From NCBI RefSeq assembly GCF_900110255.1, contig NZ_FODD01000038.1, forward strand, positions 21,130 through 85,129: 64,000 bases of DNA, in the 5' to 3' direction. Position 1 is the stretch's first letter; each line of letters begins with the position of its first letter. The DNA comes from Actinacidiphila rubida (GTDB lineage Bacteria > Actinomycetota > Actinomycetes > Streptomycetales > Streptomycetaceae). This document shows, piece after piece, positions 43,145-51,869 of this stretch. The position numbers and the translations under genes were made by a program. The notes beneath the pieces were generated by a model, which was given only the letters and a program-made list of their open reading frames with translations, was not told where the DNA came from and searched no databases.

Positions 43145-45032
43145 CGCCGTCGTACCGGCGCAGGGAGGGCGGGCCGCGGCGCCGCCGCCTCCCCCGCCGG
43201 CCGACTTCACGTTCCAAGGGCACTTCGGGAAGAACCCCCTGGGCGGGGTGTCGTTCCGGGCGCTGTGCGCGCGGCTGCCCTCGGTGCTGGGCGGCACGGC
43301 GCGGATGGCCTGGCGGACCGACCGCGCGGCCGTCGCGCTGCTGCTGGCCTGCCAGGTGCTGACCGGCCTGGCGTCGGGAGTGCAACTGACCGCCACCGCA
43401 CGGGCGATGAGGCCGCTGGTCGGTACCGCGCCCGTCGCGGACCGGCTGCACGCCGCACTGCCCGCCCTGGTCGTCGTGGCGGCCGCGGCCGCCGCCGTCC
43501 GCGCCGCCTCGGCGCTGGCCGCCTACGCCGACGGCCGGATCACGCCGAAGCTCACCACGCAGGCGGACGTCGCGCTGGTCGAGGCGGTGTGCCGGGTGGA
43601 AGCAGGGGCCTGGAGCGAGGACGGGTTCAGCGACCGCCACGAGGCCGCCGAGGTGGGCGTCGTCCGCACGCAGATGATGGTCCAGGACGCGCGGACGTTC
43701 ACCGCGGCCCTGATCCGCATGGCCGCCGCGGCCGGGGTGCTCACCGTCCTCAAGCCGCTGCTGCTGCCCCTGCTGCTCCTCGCCGTGCTGCCCGCCGGAC
43801 TCGGCGCGGTGCTGACGGCGCGGGTGGACTACGCGACGCACTACGCCAACGTCGGCGACCGCAACGTGCGCGGCATGATGCGCTGGTGGTCCACCGAGCC
43901 GCGCTACGGCGACGAGGTCCGCGCGAACGGCATGACCGGCTACCTCGTGTACTGGTACACGGCGCTGTCCGAGCGGATCGACCGGCGCACCCTGGCGACC
44001 GCTCCCCGGAAGTTGCGCATCGACTTCGTCACGTCCCTGCTGGGCGGATTCTTCCTCGTCTGCACCTGGGCGACGCTGGGCTGGCTCGCGGTCACCGGCC
44101 GGGTCGAACTCGCCCTCGTCGCCACGGCGGTCGTCGCCGTCCAGACCGTCCTGGCCGCGCTCTCCCAGGTCGTGGTCAGCGCCGCCGCGCTGTTCCACTC
44201 CAGCCTGTACCTCGCCGACATGCGGAGCTTCCTCGACCTGGCCGCCGCACGCGCGCCGGTCCGCGGCATCCTCACCGTCGACGGACCGGTGGAGGAGATC
44301 CGCCTGGAGGACGTGGTGTTCCGCTATCCCGGCAAGACCGGCCCGGCCGTCGACGGCCTGTCGCTGACGCTGCGCCGCGGCGAGATCGTCGCGATCGTCG
44401 GCGAGAACGGCTCGGGGAAGTCCACGCTCTCCCGGCTGATCACCGGGATCTATCTCGCCGACGCGGGCCGTGTCACCTGGAACGGCGTCGACCTGGCCGC
44501 GGCCGACCCGGGCAGCGTGTGGCCGCGCTGCGGCCTCGTCCCGCAGATCTTCGCCCAATGGCCGCTGCGCGCAAGGGAGAACGTCACGCTCGGCCAGCCG
44601 CGGACCCACGACGACGCTCCGGTGTGGGAGGCGGTCGAGGCCGTCGGCATGCGGGACACGCTCGACGGGCTGCCGCTCGGGCTCGACACGCTGCTGGCCC
44701 GTGAGCTGTGGGGCGGTTCCGAGCTGTCGGGCGGCCAGTGGCAGCGACTGGCCTGCTCCCGCGCGCTGTACCGCAAGCCGGACCTGCTGATCCTGGACGA
44801 GCCGACGTCGCAGATGGACCCGCGCGGCGAACACCGGATCTTCGAGGGCCTCAAGGCGATCGCCGGCGATCGCATCACGCTGGTGGTCACGCACCAGTTG
44901 GAGAACACCCGGGTGGCGGACCGCATCATCGTGATGGACGGCGGCCGCATCACCGAGCAGGGCACGTTCGCCGAACTGGTCGCCGGGGACGGCCTGTTCG
45001 CCGAGCTGCTGGCCCTCTCCAAGGACCGCTGA
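43134..45032 (+). CDS. ABC transporter, fused permease/ATP-binding (exporter type)
   Basis: 632 aa. A Pro-rich N-terminus of about 60 residues is followed by a ~6-helix membrane domain (about 65-365) and an ATPase domain (about 385-630) with VGENGSGKST (Walker A), VPQIFAQWP (Q-loop), LSGGQWQRLACSRAL (signature), LLILDEPTSQMD (Walker B) and VVTHQ (H-loop). All catalytic residues are present. This half-size exporter would act as a homodimer; similar proteins occur in peptide and natural-product clusters, but no modification enzyme is adjacent. The ATG overlaps the upstream 43-codon ORF. Confidence 0.9.
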   Translation: MTADAVVPAQGGRAAAPPPPPPADFTFQGHFGKNPLGGVSFRALCARLPSVLGGTARMAWRTDRAAVALLLACQVLTGLASGVQLTATARAMRPLVGTAPVADRLHAALPALVVVAAAAAAVRAASALAAYADGRITPKLTTQADVALVEAVCRVEAGAWSEDGFSDRHEAAEVGVVRTQMMVQDARTFTAALIRMAAAAGVLTVLKPLLLPLLLLAVLPAGLGAVLTARVDYATHYANVGDRNVRGMMRWWSTEPRYGDEVRANGMTGYLVYWYTALSERIDRRTLATAPRKLRIDFVTSLLGGFFLVCTWATLGWLAVTGRVELALVATAVVAVQTVLAALSQVVVSAAALFHSSLYLADMRSFLDLAAARAPVRGILTVDGPVEEIRLEDVVFRYPGKTGPAVDGLSLTLRRGEIVAIVGENGSGKSTLSRLITGIYLADAGRVTWNGVDLAAADPGSVWPRCGLVPQIFAQWPLRARENVTLGQPRTHDDAPVWEAVEAVGMRDTLDGLPLGLDTLLARELWGGSELSGGQWQRLACSRALYRKPDLLILDEPTSQMDPRGEHRIFEGLKAIAGDRITLVVTHQLENTRVADRIIVMDGGRITEQGTFAELVAGDGLFAELLALSKDR

Positions 45033-45062
45033 GGACGACGTCCGGACCGAGACCGCCCGCGA

Positions 45063-45093
45063 GCGGGTCCCACTCCGACGGGGCGGGACCCGC
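45063..45093 (+). terminator. Hairpin terminator after the ABC exporter
   Basis: 9-bp arms GCGGGTCCC/GGGACCCGC with a 13-nt loop lie 30 nt beyond the stop codon. Downstream to 45237 I see only further GC-rich hairpin-prone sequence. Confidence 0.6.
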
Positions 45094-45237
45094 GAGTCGC
45101 CGCGGCAGCGCCGGCTTCTCGGCGCGGCCGATGAGACCGGTGCGGCCGGTGCGGCCGGGCAGCCCGCGGCGGGCGCGATCCCCCGGACGCACACCCCCAG
45201 CGGGCGGGCGTTCCGGCCGTCCTGCCGTGGTGGCCCG

Positions 45238-45477
45238 TCACAGGTGCGGGAGCCGCCGGCCGGCCACGACGGCCACGACGGCATGCTCGCCGTGCCGGAG
45301 GTACCCTGCGGCGCGGCGGGCCGGCGGGGGTGGCAGATCCCCCGCCGGCCGGGCGGCTGACGCCGCGAGGGGAAAGGCCGGTGCCGGCGTCGCGCGGGCG
45401 AGCAGCGCGGCGGGAACGGCGAGCGACATGGCGAGCCGAGCGCCGAGACGGGCGACGGGCCAAGGTGTGAGGGCCAC
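45238..45477 (-). CDS. Possible small secreted protein (weak)
   Basis: A 79-codon frame with a signal-peptide-like stretch (MSLAVPAALLARATPAPAF) and a short Pro/Arg-rich tail ending in VVAVVAGRRLPHL. No ribosome site precedes the GTG, and codon use does not clearly separate it from noncoding sequence. It is divergent from the sialidase gene, 143 nt away. Treat as tentative. Confidence 0.25.
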   Translation of the reverse strand: MALTPWPVARLGARLAMSLAVPAALLARATPAPAFPLAASAARPAGDLPPPPARRAAGYLRHGEHAVVAVVAGRRLPHL

Positions 45478-45620
45478 GCCAGAACGTTGCCGATCACCGG
45501 TGAGCGGCGGGTGATCACCCGGGGTGCGGCGGATGAAGCGCAGACGACCAGCAGGTCCCGGGGCCGCGACGTCACCGGACGGCACGTCAACTCAGCTATC
45601 TGCAGGCTACGTTGAGCCAC

Positions 45621-48600
45621 ATGCGACGACGACTTCCCGGGCTGCCGCGCCCCGCCGCACTGCTCGTGCTGCTGCTGGCCGTCACCGGGCTGACGGTGCC
45701 GGGCACGGGCCCCGCGGCGGCGGGCGGTGTGCCGCCGTCCGGCACCGCGCCGGCGATCGGCAGTGAACAGGCCCTGTTCCGTGCCGGGACCGGCGGATAC
45801 GGCTGCTTCCGGATCCCGGCGCTCGTCCGGACGAAGGCGGGCTCGCTGCTGGCGTTCGCGGAGGCGCGCGAGGCGCCGTCCTGCGGGGACCGCGGCGACA
45901 TCGACATCGTGGTGCGGCGCTCCGTCAACGACGGGCGGACCTGGGGTCCGGTCCGCGTCGTGCCCGCGGGGGACGTCGCGCCCCAGGCCGGCGGCACCGC
46001 GCAGGCCGGGGCGGCGGTGACGCGAGGCAACGCGGCGCCCGTCGTGGATCTGAGGAGCGGGCGGATCTCGCTGCTGTCGACCTCGAACCCGGCGAACTCG
46101 TCGTACCCGCGCATCCCCTGGGTGCAGGACAGCACCGACGACGGACTGACCTGGAGTGCCCCGCGGCGGATCGGCGCCGATCTGGGCGCGGGCACGGCGA
46201 GCGGCACCTGGTGGGCGACCGGGCCGGGCCACGGCATCCAGCTGACGGAGGGTCCGCACGCCGGGCGCCTGGTCGTGGGCGCCCACCAGGTCCAGGCGTC
46301 GACCGGGAAGTACTTCGGCGGCTACCTCTATCTCGACCCGCAGGCCGACGGTTCGGGCGAGTGGAAGGCGGCCGCGGCGACCGGCACGGCCTCACCGGAG
46401 CCGTCCGAGGTGGCCGTGGCGGAGCAGTCCGGCGGCGACGTCCGCCTGGTGGCCCGCGACGAGGCGAAGGGCCCGCGGCTGACCGCGGTCTCGACGACGC
46501 CCGCCGACGCCGCCACCCCGTCGGTGCCCGCGTTCGCCGCGGGCGGCGGCGCGCTCACCCCTCCCGGCGCGACCGACGTCCAGGCGTCCGTGCTGCGGCT
46601 GCACACGGCGGCCGCCGACGGTGTCGACGAGCTGCTGATGGCCGCGCCGGCGAACGCCGGCCGCAACGACATGACGCTGTGGTCGGCGTGCGGCGGATCC
46701 TGGCGCGGCACCGGCACGGCGGTCAGCGCGAGCCGCGGCGGGTACTCCGACCTGGCGCTGCTCCAGGACGGCGAGATCGGCCTGCTCTACGAGGGCGGCA
46801 GCACCTACTCGATGCAGGAGATCCGGTTCGACCGGTTCGCCGAGTCGGCGCTCGGCAGCCCCTGCGGTGCCGCCCCGCGCGCCGCGGGCAGCGTGCAGGT
46901 GCCGCCGCAGCCCGGGCCGACCACCCCGGACGCGTCCCCCGAGGCGTCCGACGCGTACCTGTACGGCGGTGCGGGGCTGGGCGACGGCAAGCTCGCGGGG
47001 GTGTGGGACAAGTCCCTGTCGCTGACCGGCACCGGCTACGCCGACGTGCCGTACTCCCGGTCCGTCGACCCGGCGGACGGGGACTTCACGTACGCGCTCT
47101 GGTTCCGGCACACGGCCACCCCGGCGACCGCCGACCGGGTGCTGTTCTGGGCGTACGGGTATGGCGCCGGCGTGCCCCAGGTGTGGCTGCGGGCCCGTCC
47201 CGGGCCGGACCACGACGACCTCTACGCGGGGGTGCAGGGCAGCGGCGGCTCCGCGTACGTGTCGGTGAAGGACGCCTCCGCGACGAGCACGGCGTTCGGT
47301 GACGGCCTGTGGCACCACGTGGCGCTGACCCGGGCCGGCGGCCGGATCACCCTCACCGTCGACGGCGGCCGCGGCGGCACCGGTACGGCCACGGGCGTGG
47401 CCGGCCCGGTCGCCGGGGCGTTGTCGCTGGGACCGTCCGGCATCCGCGTCGGGGCCAAGCCGGCCGCGTCCTCCACGGAGCCGTTCACCGGCGACGTCGA
47501 CGAGCTCCGGCTGTACCGGACCGCCCTGTCCCCGGCGCAGATCGCGGGCCTCGCGACGGCCGCCGGATCGGCGGACCCGGTCACCGGCGCGGACGCCGGC
47601 CTGGTGCTGCGGCTGCCGTTCACCGTCGTCGACCAGGCCGGTGAACCGGTGCTGGAGGACGTCGCGGGCGTCGACGACGAGTCCGGCCACTGCGCCGACG
47701 CCTGGGTGCTCGGCGGCGCGGCGGCCCGCCGGGACGGTGCCGCCGGGGTCGGCGGCATCGGCCAGTCGCTGGCGGTGGACTCCGGGCACCCGGGCGTCGA
47801 GGCGCCCATGACGCCGTCGCTGGACCTCGGGGCCGGCGACTTCACGCTGTCGATGTGGTTCGCGTACTCGGCGTCGGCCGGCACCCCCGACCAGGCGCTG
47901 CTGTGGGCGTACGGGATGAACTCGGACCCGCAGATGTGGGTGCAGGCCCGCCCGTCGTCGGGGTCGATCAGCGCCTGGGTGCAGACCGACACCGGGCGGG
48001 TGTCGCCGACCGTCTCGGCGAGCGCCTTCGGGGACGGTCTGTGGCACCAGCTCGTGCTGCGGCGCAGCGGCGGGACGGTCACGCTCACCGTGCGCGGCGC
48101 GGCCGCCTCCGACCCCGTGTACACGGCGACCTCCACGGGCCTCACCGGCTCGTTGACGTCCGGCCGGGCGACGGGCGTGCGCGGGTTGCGGATCGGCTCG
48201 CGCATCGACGGCGCGAAGGTGATGGACGGGCGGGTCGACGAGTTCCGGCTGTACCCGAGCGCCCTGGACGACGCGGCCCTGGAGACCGTCCACGCGGGCG
48301 GCGGGCTCGGCGCGGACTCCGCCGCCACCGTGCGCTGGAGCTTCGACAGCAAGTACACGTACGCCGTCCCGGCGTCCCGGCCGGAGCCCGCCGCCACGGC
48401 CACCACGCCGGACGTCTCGGGCCGCTGCGACAACGGCTACCTGCTGGGCGGCGCCGGGATCGAGCCGGGCGCCAGGAACGGCGGCGGAGCGCTGCACCTC
48501 GACGGATCGGGAAGCGTGCTGGTGCCCCGCGGCGCCGATCTCGCCCTCCAGGCGGAGGCGGTGGCGGGTACCCCCGCCGACCCGGGTGAGTCGGCGGACT

Positions 48601-49136
48601 TCTCGGTCGCCGCCTGGTTCCGCTACAGCGCCGGCCCGGCCACCCCCGACCAGGTGCTGGTGTGGGGCTACGGTGCGGTGTCCGGCGCTCGGCAGCTGTG
48701 GCTGCGGGCCAGGCCGTCGGCCGACCAGTTGACGGCGACCGTGCAGACGGGCCAGCGTCAGGTGCAGGTCACCGCGCCGGACGGCTCGGCCGCGACGGCG
48801 TTCGGCGACGGCGCCTGGCACCAGGTGGTCCTGGCCCGGGCGGGCGACACTGTGACGCTGTACGTGGACAAGGCCGCGCTCGGCACGGTCACGCTCGGCC
48901 CCGGCGACCTGACCGCCACCGACGGGTTCGCCGCCGACGGGCTGCGGCTCGGGGCCAAACCGGACGGGACGGACCCCCTGACCGGCTACCTGGACGACGT
49001 GCAGGTGTTCCGGCAGGGGCTGGACGGGGCGGCCGTGGCGGCGTCGTACGACACCGGCGCGGTCCCGTACGGCCCGGCGCTGGTGATGTCGCTGCCGTTC
49101 GACATCAGGACCGACCAGAGCACACCGCGCATGTGA
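45621..49136 (+). CDS. Secreted GH33 sialidase (exo-alpha-sialidase) with three LamG domains
   Basis: About 1,171 aa. A Sec signal peptide (LPRPAALLVLLLAVTGLTVPG...AAAGG) leads to a six-bladed sialidase domain (about 45-410) with the FRIPAL Arg motif, Asp-boxes SVNDGRTW and STDDGLTW, the acid/base region DRGDIDIVV, EPSEVAV and the nucleophile-tyrosine region GGYSDLALL. Three concanavalin-like LamG repeats follow, each starting with a YLYGGAGL/WVLGGAA/YLLGGAG-type element and containing FGDGLWHH/Q (about 450-650, 680-890, 920-1165). It releases sialic acid from host or environmental glycans, and the LamG domains probably bind glycans. An ATG at 45621 is preferred over a TTG three codons earlier. 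Confidence 0.9.
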   Translation: MRRRLPGLPRPAALLVLLLAVTGLTVPGTGPAAAGGVPPSGTAPAIGSEQALFRAGTGGYGCFRIPALVRTKAGSLLAFAEAREAPSCGDRGDIDIVVRRSVNDGRTWGPVRVVPAGDVAPQAGGTAQAGAAVTRGNAAPVVDLRSGRISLLSTSNPANSSYPRIPWVQDSTDDGLTWSAPRRIGADLGAGTASGTWWATGPGHGIQLTEGPHAGRLVVGAHQVQASTGKYFGGYLYLDPQADGSGEWKAAAATGTASPEPSEVAVAEQSGGDVRLVARDEAKGPRLTAVSTTPADAATPSVPAFAAGGGALTPPGATDVQASVLRLHTAAADGVDELLMAAPANAGRNDMTLWSACGGSWRGTGTAVSASRGGYSDLALLQDGEIGLLYEGGSTYSMQEIRFDRFAESALGSPCGAAPRAAGSVQVPPQPGPTTPDASPEASDAYLYGGAGLGDGKLAGVWDKSLSLTGTGYADVPYSRSVDPADGDFTYALWFRHTATPATADRVLFWAYGYGAGVPQVWLRARPGPDHDDLYAGVQGSGGSAYVSVKDASATSTAFGDGLWHHVALTRAGGRITLTVDGGRGGTGTATGVAGPVAGALSLGPSGIRVGAKPAASSTEPFTGDVDELRLYRTALSPAQIAGLATAAGSADPVTGADAGLVLRLPFTVVDQAGEPVLEDVAGVDDESGHCADAWVLGGAAARRDGAAGVGGIGQSLAVDSGHPGVEAPMTPSLDLGAGDFTLSMWFAYSASAGTPDQALLWAYGMNSDPQMWVQARPSSGSISAWVQTDTGRVSPTVSASAFGDGLWHQLVLRRSGGTVTLTVRGAAASDPVYTATSTGLTGSLTSGRATGVRGLRIGSRIDGAKVMDGRVDEFRLYPSALDDAALETVHAGGGLGADSAATVRWSFDSKYTYAVPASRPEPAATATTPDVSGRCDNGYLLGGAGIEPGARNGGGALHLDGSGSVLVPRGADLALQAEAVAGTPADPGESADFSVAAWFRYSAGPATPDQVLVWGYGAVSGARQLWLRARPSADQLTATVQTGQRQVQVTAPDGSAATAFGDGAWHQVVLARAGDTVTLYVDKAALGTVTLGPGDLTATDGFAADGLRLGAKPDGTDPLTGYLDDVQVFRQGLDGAAVAASYDTGAVPYGPALVMSLPFDIRTDQSTPRM

Positions 49137-49310
49137 TCCGCTGCCCGCCGGGCGGGACCGGCCGGGCCCGGCGTGGACGGGTCCGGCCGCGCCCGGAGGT
49201 TTCCCGGCGCGATGCTGGGCAGCAGTAGGGCGTCGGGCGCGACGGCCGCGTGGACGCCGCCGCGCCGGTACCGGGCACGTCCCCGGGGCGTGCCCTCGAT
49301 CGGAGGCGCC

Positions 49311-49574
49311 ATGGCTCCCACATCCGCTGCGCACCGTGCCCGCCCTGCGGCGGGCTGGAGTCACCTGCCCGACGAAGGACTGGAGATCCCCGGTGACGCG
49401 GCTCAGTTCCCCGGGCGGACGCCGCCCGCGGAGTCGGGCGTGACCGCCCTGGACGCGCCTGAGCGGAAGGCGCTCAGCCGCGGCTGGGCCTGGACCCCGA
49501 TCGTGGTGATCATGCTCGTGGTCGCCGTCTTCCTGGCGGGCGCGATCGGCATGGCCGTCGAGATCCTGCTCTGA
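49311..49574 (+). CDS. Small single-TM protein (DUF6480-like)
   Basis: 87 aa. A hydrophilic part with DEGLEIPGD, GRTPPAESGVTALDAPERKALSRGW precedes one C-terminal membrane helix (TPIVVIMLVVAVFLAGAIGM). The TPPAESG element and the layout match the DUF6480 family of streptomycetes, whose function is unknown. GGAGG lies 5 nt before the ATG; longer readings to 49173 lack support. The 174-bp gap before it holds only short GC hairpins. Confidence 0.75.
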   Translation: MAPTSAAHRARPAAGWSHLPDEGLEIPGDAAQFPGRTPPAESGVTALDAPERKALSRGWAWTPIVVIMLVVAVFLAGAIGMAVEILL

Positions 49575-49689
49575 GCCGAAGACGGGGTTCCACCGAGCGG
49601 CGGGCGGATCGCAGCCCGGCGCGGGGCTGCGGCCCGTCTCACCCATGGCGCCGTCCGCCCGCGGGACGGGCAGGATGTTCCGGGCTGTC

Positions 49690-50484
49690 CTAGTACGGCC
49701 CGTTGACGTTGTCGATCGAACCGTACATGGCCGCCGCGTAGTTGCACGCGGCCACGATGTTCGCGACCGGGTCCATGATGTCGTTCGACGTGCCCGCCAC
49801 GTGATACGTGTCGAACGTCGGCTGGATCACCTGGAGAAGTCCCTTGGAGGGCGTTCCCGCGGCGGCATTGGAATCCCAGTTGTTCACGGCGTTCGGGTCG
49901 CCGCTCGATTCCCGCATGATGTTGCGGTAAATGCCGTCGTAGGTCCCCGGAATGTTGTGCTGGGCCATGACGGAGAGCGCCTGCTTGATCCAGCCGTCGA
50001 GATTGTTGGCGTACGTCGTCGCCGCCGTGGCGGTCGGGGTCGCCGTGGGTGTCGCGGCCGGCGCGGGCGCGGCCGTGGCGGCCGGCTGCGCGGTGGCGGA
50101 CGGGTGCGGGGCGGGTGCCGGAGCGGGCTTGTGCGTGGTCGTGGTCGCGGTGGTGCGGTGCCGCACGGGCTGCGGGGCAGCCTTCTTACGGCTCTGCTCC
50201 TGGCGGTGCCGAGCCTCTTCCTGCCGGCGGGACGCCTGGTCGTGGGCCCGCTGGAGCGCGAGGGTGGACTGGCGGGCGAGGTTCGCCACCGCGGCGTTCG
50301 CCGGCTGGGAGCCGGTGTACGAGGCGGTGCGAGCGGTGGTCCCGCTCGCCGCGGTCGCGGTGTGGGCGTCGTGGGAGGGGCCCCGCATCGCGGACACGGT
50401 CAGCGCTGCCGCGCCGGCGGTGACGACCGCGATCGCCGAGTTCCTGGTCTTTCGATGCGTACGAGGGCGTGCGTGTCTGGCCAT
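49690..50484 (-). CDS. Secreted lytic-transglycosylase-like (SLT) protein
   Basis: 264 aa. An Arg-rich n-region and hydrophobic segment form a signal peptide (NSAIAVVTAGAAALTVSA); a coiled-coil-like Gln/Arg/Glu stretch (about 70-105) and a Pro/Ala/Thr linker lead to the SLT domain (about 160-264), where MRESSGDPNAVNNWDSN holds the catalytic Glu and SKGLLQVIQPTF the conserved GLLQ motif. It would cleave peptidoglycan glycan strands. The 5' region contains a tandem 14-nt repeat with GTCAC cores. The preceding amidase gene is separated by a U-tailed terminator. Confidence 0.85.
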   Translation of the reverse strand: MARHARPRTHRKTRNSAIAVVTAGAAALTVSAMRGPSHDAHTATAASGTTARTASYTGSQPANAAVANLARQSTLALQRAHDQASRRQEEARHRQEQSRKKAAPQPVRHRTTATTTTHKPAPAPAPHPSATAQPAATAAPAPAATPTATPTATAATTYANNLDGWIKQALSVMAQHNIPGTYDGIYRNIMRESSGDPNAVNNWDSNAAAGTPSKGLLQVIQPTFDTYHVAGTSNDIMDPVANIVAACNYAAAMYGSIDNVNGPY

Positions 50485-50726
50485 GGCCGACCCGATTTCT
50501 TTCCGATTGCCTTACCCCGGGCACCGGTTGGGAGTGTGCGCCGTTTCGGCGGCGGCACCCGGCGGATCCGGGGGCATCGTTCTAACCGGCGCGAACTCGC
50601 CCTGACAAGGCGCGCACTACTAAGCACCGTCGTACAGGGAAAGGCAGCGCAATTCGCCGGGACCCGCCCGGCGTGCGTTCACGGGGAATTGGGCGCGGGC
50701 CCTTCCACTAAGCCGGACCGTAAGTG

Positions 50727-50754
50727 GCATGGGTCACATGGCGTGGGTCACGTA
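50727..50754. promoter_or_regulatory. Tandem 14-nt repeat upstream of the SLT gene
   Basis: GGCATGGGTCACAT and GGCGTGGGTCACGT are adjacent, about 245 nt ahead of the SLT start. Direct GTCAC repeats resemble sites of response regulators such as MtrA that control cell-wall enzymes in actinomycetes; that assignment is inference. The rest of the 463-bp gap has an untranslated leader of unknown structure. Confidence 0.35.
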
Positions 50755-50831
50755 TCCGGCCACCGGCCCGTGTGCCGAAATTCCCTCATTTACTTGCCCG
50801 TTCGGCGCTCACCATAGTTTTTGGCATGAAA

Positions 50832-50866
50832 ACGGGCGAGCCGCCCACAGGGAGCGGCCCGCCCGT
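50832..50866 (-). terminator. Intrinsic terminator after the amidase gene
   Basis: A 13-bp stem with one mismatch (arms ACGGGCG-a-GCCGC / GCGGC-c-CGCCCGT), 9-nt loop, followed on the minus strand by TTTT. It is one of the few U-tailed terminators in the window. Confidence 0.75.
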
Positions 50867-50947
50867 CGGCACACGAGGAGAGGGAACGGAGAGGAGGGAG
50901 GGAACGAGGCGCGGAACGGGCCTCCGCACGCAGGGGAGGCGGCGCGG

Positions 50948-51646
50948 CTACATGCGGGCCGCGGTGTCGCTGCGCAACTGCGGCAGCATCGCGTAGAGCA
51001 CGTCGCCGGGACACTCGGTGCTGTTGAAGTCCCGGTGCCCGTAGATCTCGGTGGGACTCAGGCCGTACTGGTAGCAGATGTACGAGCAGAGGCTGACCAG
51101 GCTCGCGTAGAGGATCGACGGCGGGGCGACCGAGGTGTAGGTCCCGTTGTTCTCGATGCCGATGCCCTGGGTGTTCTGGCCGACCGTGTGCGCGCCGACG
51201 ACCATGTTGCTGCCGGCCAGCAGCCGCTCCATGCTCCGGTGACGGCCCTCCATGATGATCCCGGACCGGCTGATGGTGAAGTGCTGGCCGGAGTCGATCC
51301 AGCCGTTGGTGTCCATGTGCAGGTCCTGGATCTCGTGCGCGATGGCGAACGAGCCGGACGTCCCGCTGTCGGCCGTGTTGGCGAACGCGGTGTGGTGCAC
51401 GATGATCTTGTTCGGGTTGTTCCCGGCGAGGCTGACCGGTGAGGACGGGGGCCGGGCGTCCCAGGCGGTGCAGTCGAAGATGTTCGGCTCGGGCACGATG
51501 GCCTGGGCCGGCCCGGCTCCGATGATCACGGCTCCGGCGCCGAGGCCGACGGCGGCGGCCGAGGTCAGGAAGCGGCGGCGCGGCATGGCTGTGTTTTCGG
51601 CGTTCCGGGCGTTCCGGGCGTTCCGGGCGTTCTCGGGGTTCGGCAC
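50948..51646 (-). CDS. Tat-secreted N-acetylmuramoyl-L-alanine amidase (PGRP/Amidase_2)
   Basis: 232 aa. Signal MPRRRFLTSAAAVG (RRxFL Tat motif) follows a repetitive NAR-NAR-NAR prefix. The amidase domain (about 70-215) carries the zinc ligands in VHHTAF, GAHTVG and HRDFNSTECPGD, with the Tyr/Lys-region ICYQYGLSPTEIYG. It would cleave the bond between muramic acid and the stem peptide. The GTG at 51646 follows GGGAGC; a later ATG (RRRF) is possible. Upstream to 51869, on the other strand, only the TauE-like start region is seen. Confidence 0.85.
   Translation of the reverse strand: MPNPENARNARNARNAENTAMPRRRFLTSAAAVGLGAGAVIIGAGPAQAIVPEPNIFDCTAWDARPPSSPVSLAGNNPNKIIVHHTAFANTADSGTSGSFAIAHEIQDLHMDTNGWIDSGQHFTISRSGIIMEGRHRSMERLLAGSNMVVGAHTVGQNTQGIGIENNGTYTSVAPPSILYASLVSLCSYICYQYGLSPTEIYGHRDFNSTECPGDVLYAMLPQLRSDTAARM
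51601..51636. repeat. 9-nt tandem repeats in the amidase N-terminus
   Basis: Three exact CGTTCCGGG units and one CGTTCTCGG on the plus strand encode the NAR repeats ahead of the Tat motif on the minus strand. This is a slippage-prone tract lengthening the n-region. Confidence 0.7.
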
Positions 51647-51869
51647 GTGTGCTCCCGTGTGGGGTGAGGGAGTGTCAACAACCGTCGCGGCGACTGGAGT
51701 TGAAACTTAGTGCCAACGAGGCACCAGGAACAGGGCGCGGATGAAACTTTTTGCCATGTCCTCAACAGCCGCGCCGCCGTGACGGCCCACCCTGCAAACG
51801 CCGTTGATCACCGGCGCCGGCCCGGCCAGGATGGGAGGCCGGCGAACGTGCGCGGCGGGAGGGCATGGG

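Noticed and set aside
42894..46286. 1,130-codon minus-strand frame across the ABC exporter and sialidase start
   Set aside because: It spans two real genes and a terminator; composition is that of an antisense shadow.
46392..49646. 1,084-codon minus-strand frame opposite the sialidase
   Set aside because: Low-complexity translation, no start signals, and the sense strand encodes clear GH33 and LamG motifs.
49803..49813. GATACGTGTCG resembling the GATACGTGTGA motif
   Set aside because: It lies inside the SLT coding sequence, differs at position 10 and is explained by the codons.
50485..50640. c-di-AMP (ydaO) riboswitch upstream of the SLT gene
   Set aside because: The position and gene type fit, but the conserved GGGGAACC and GGGTGAATC elements were not found; only a weak GGGGTAAGGCAATC match exists.
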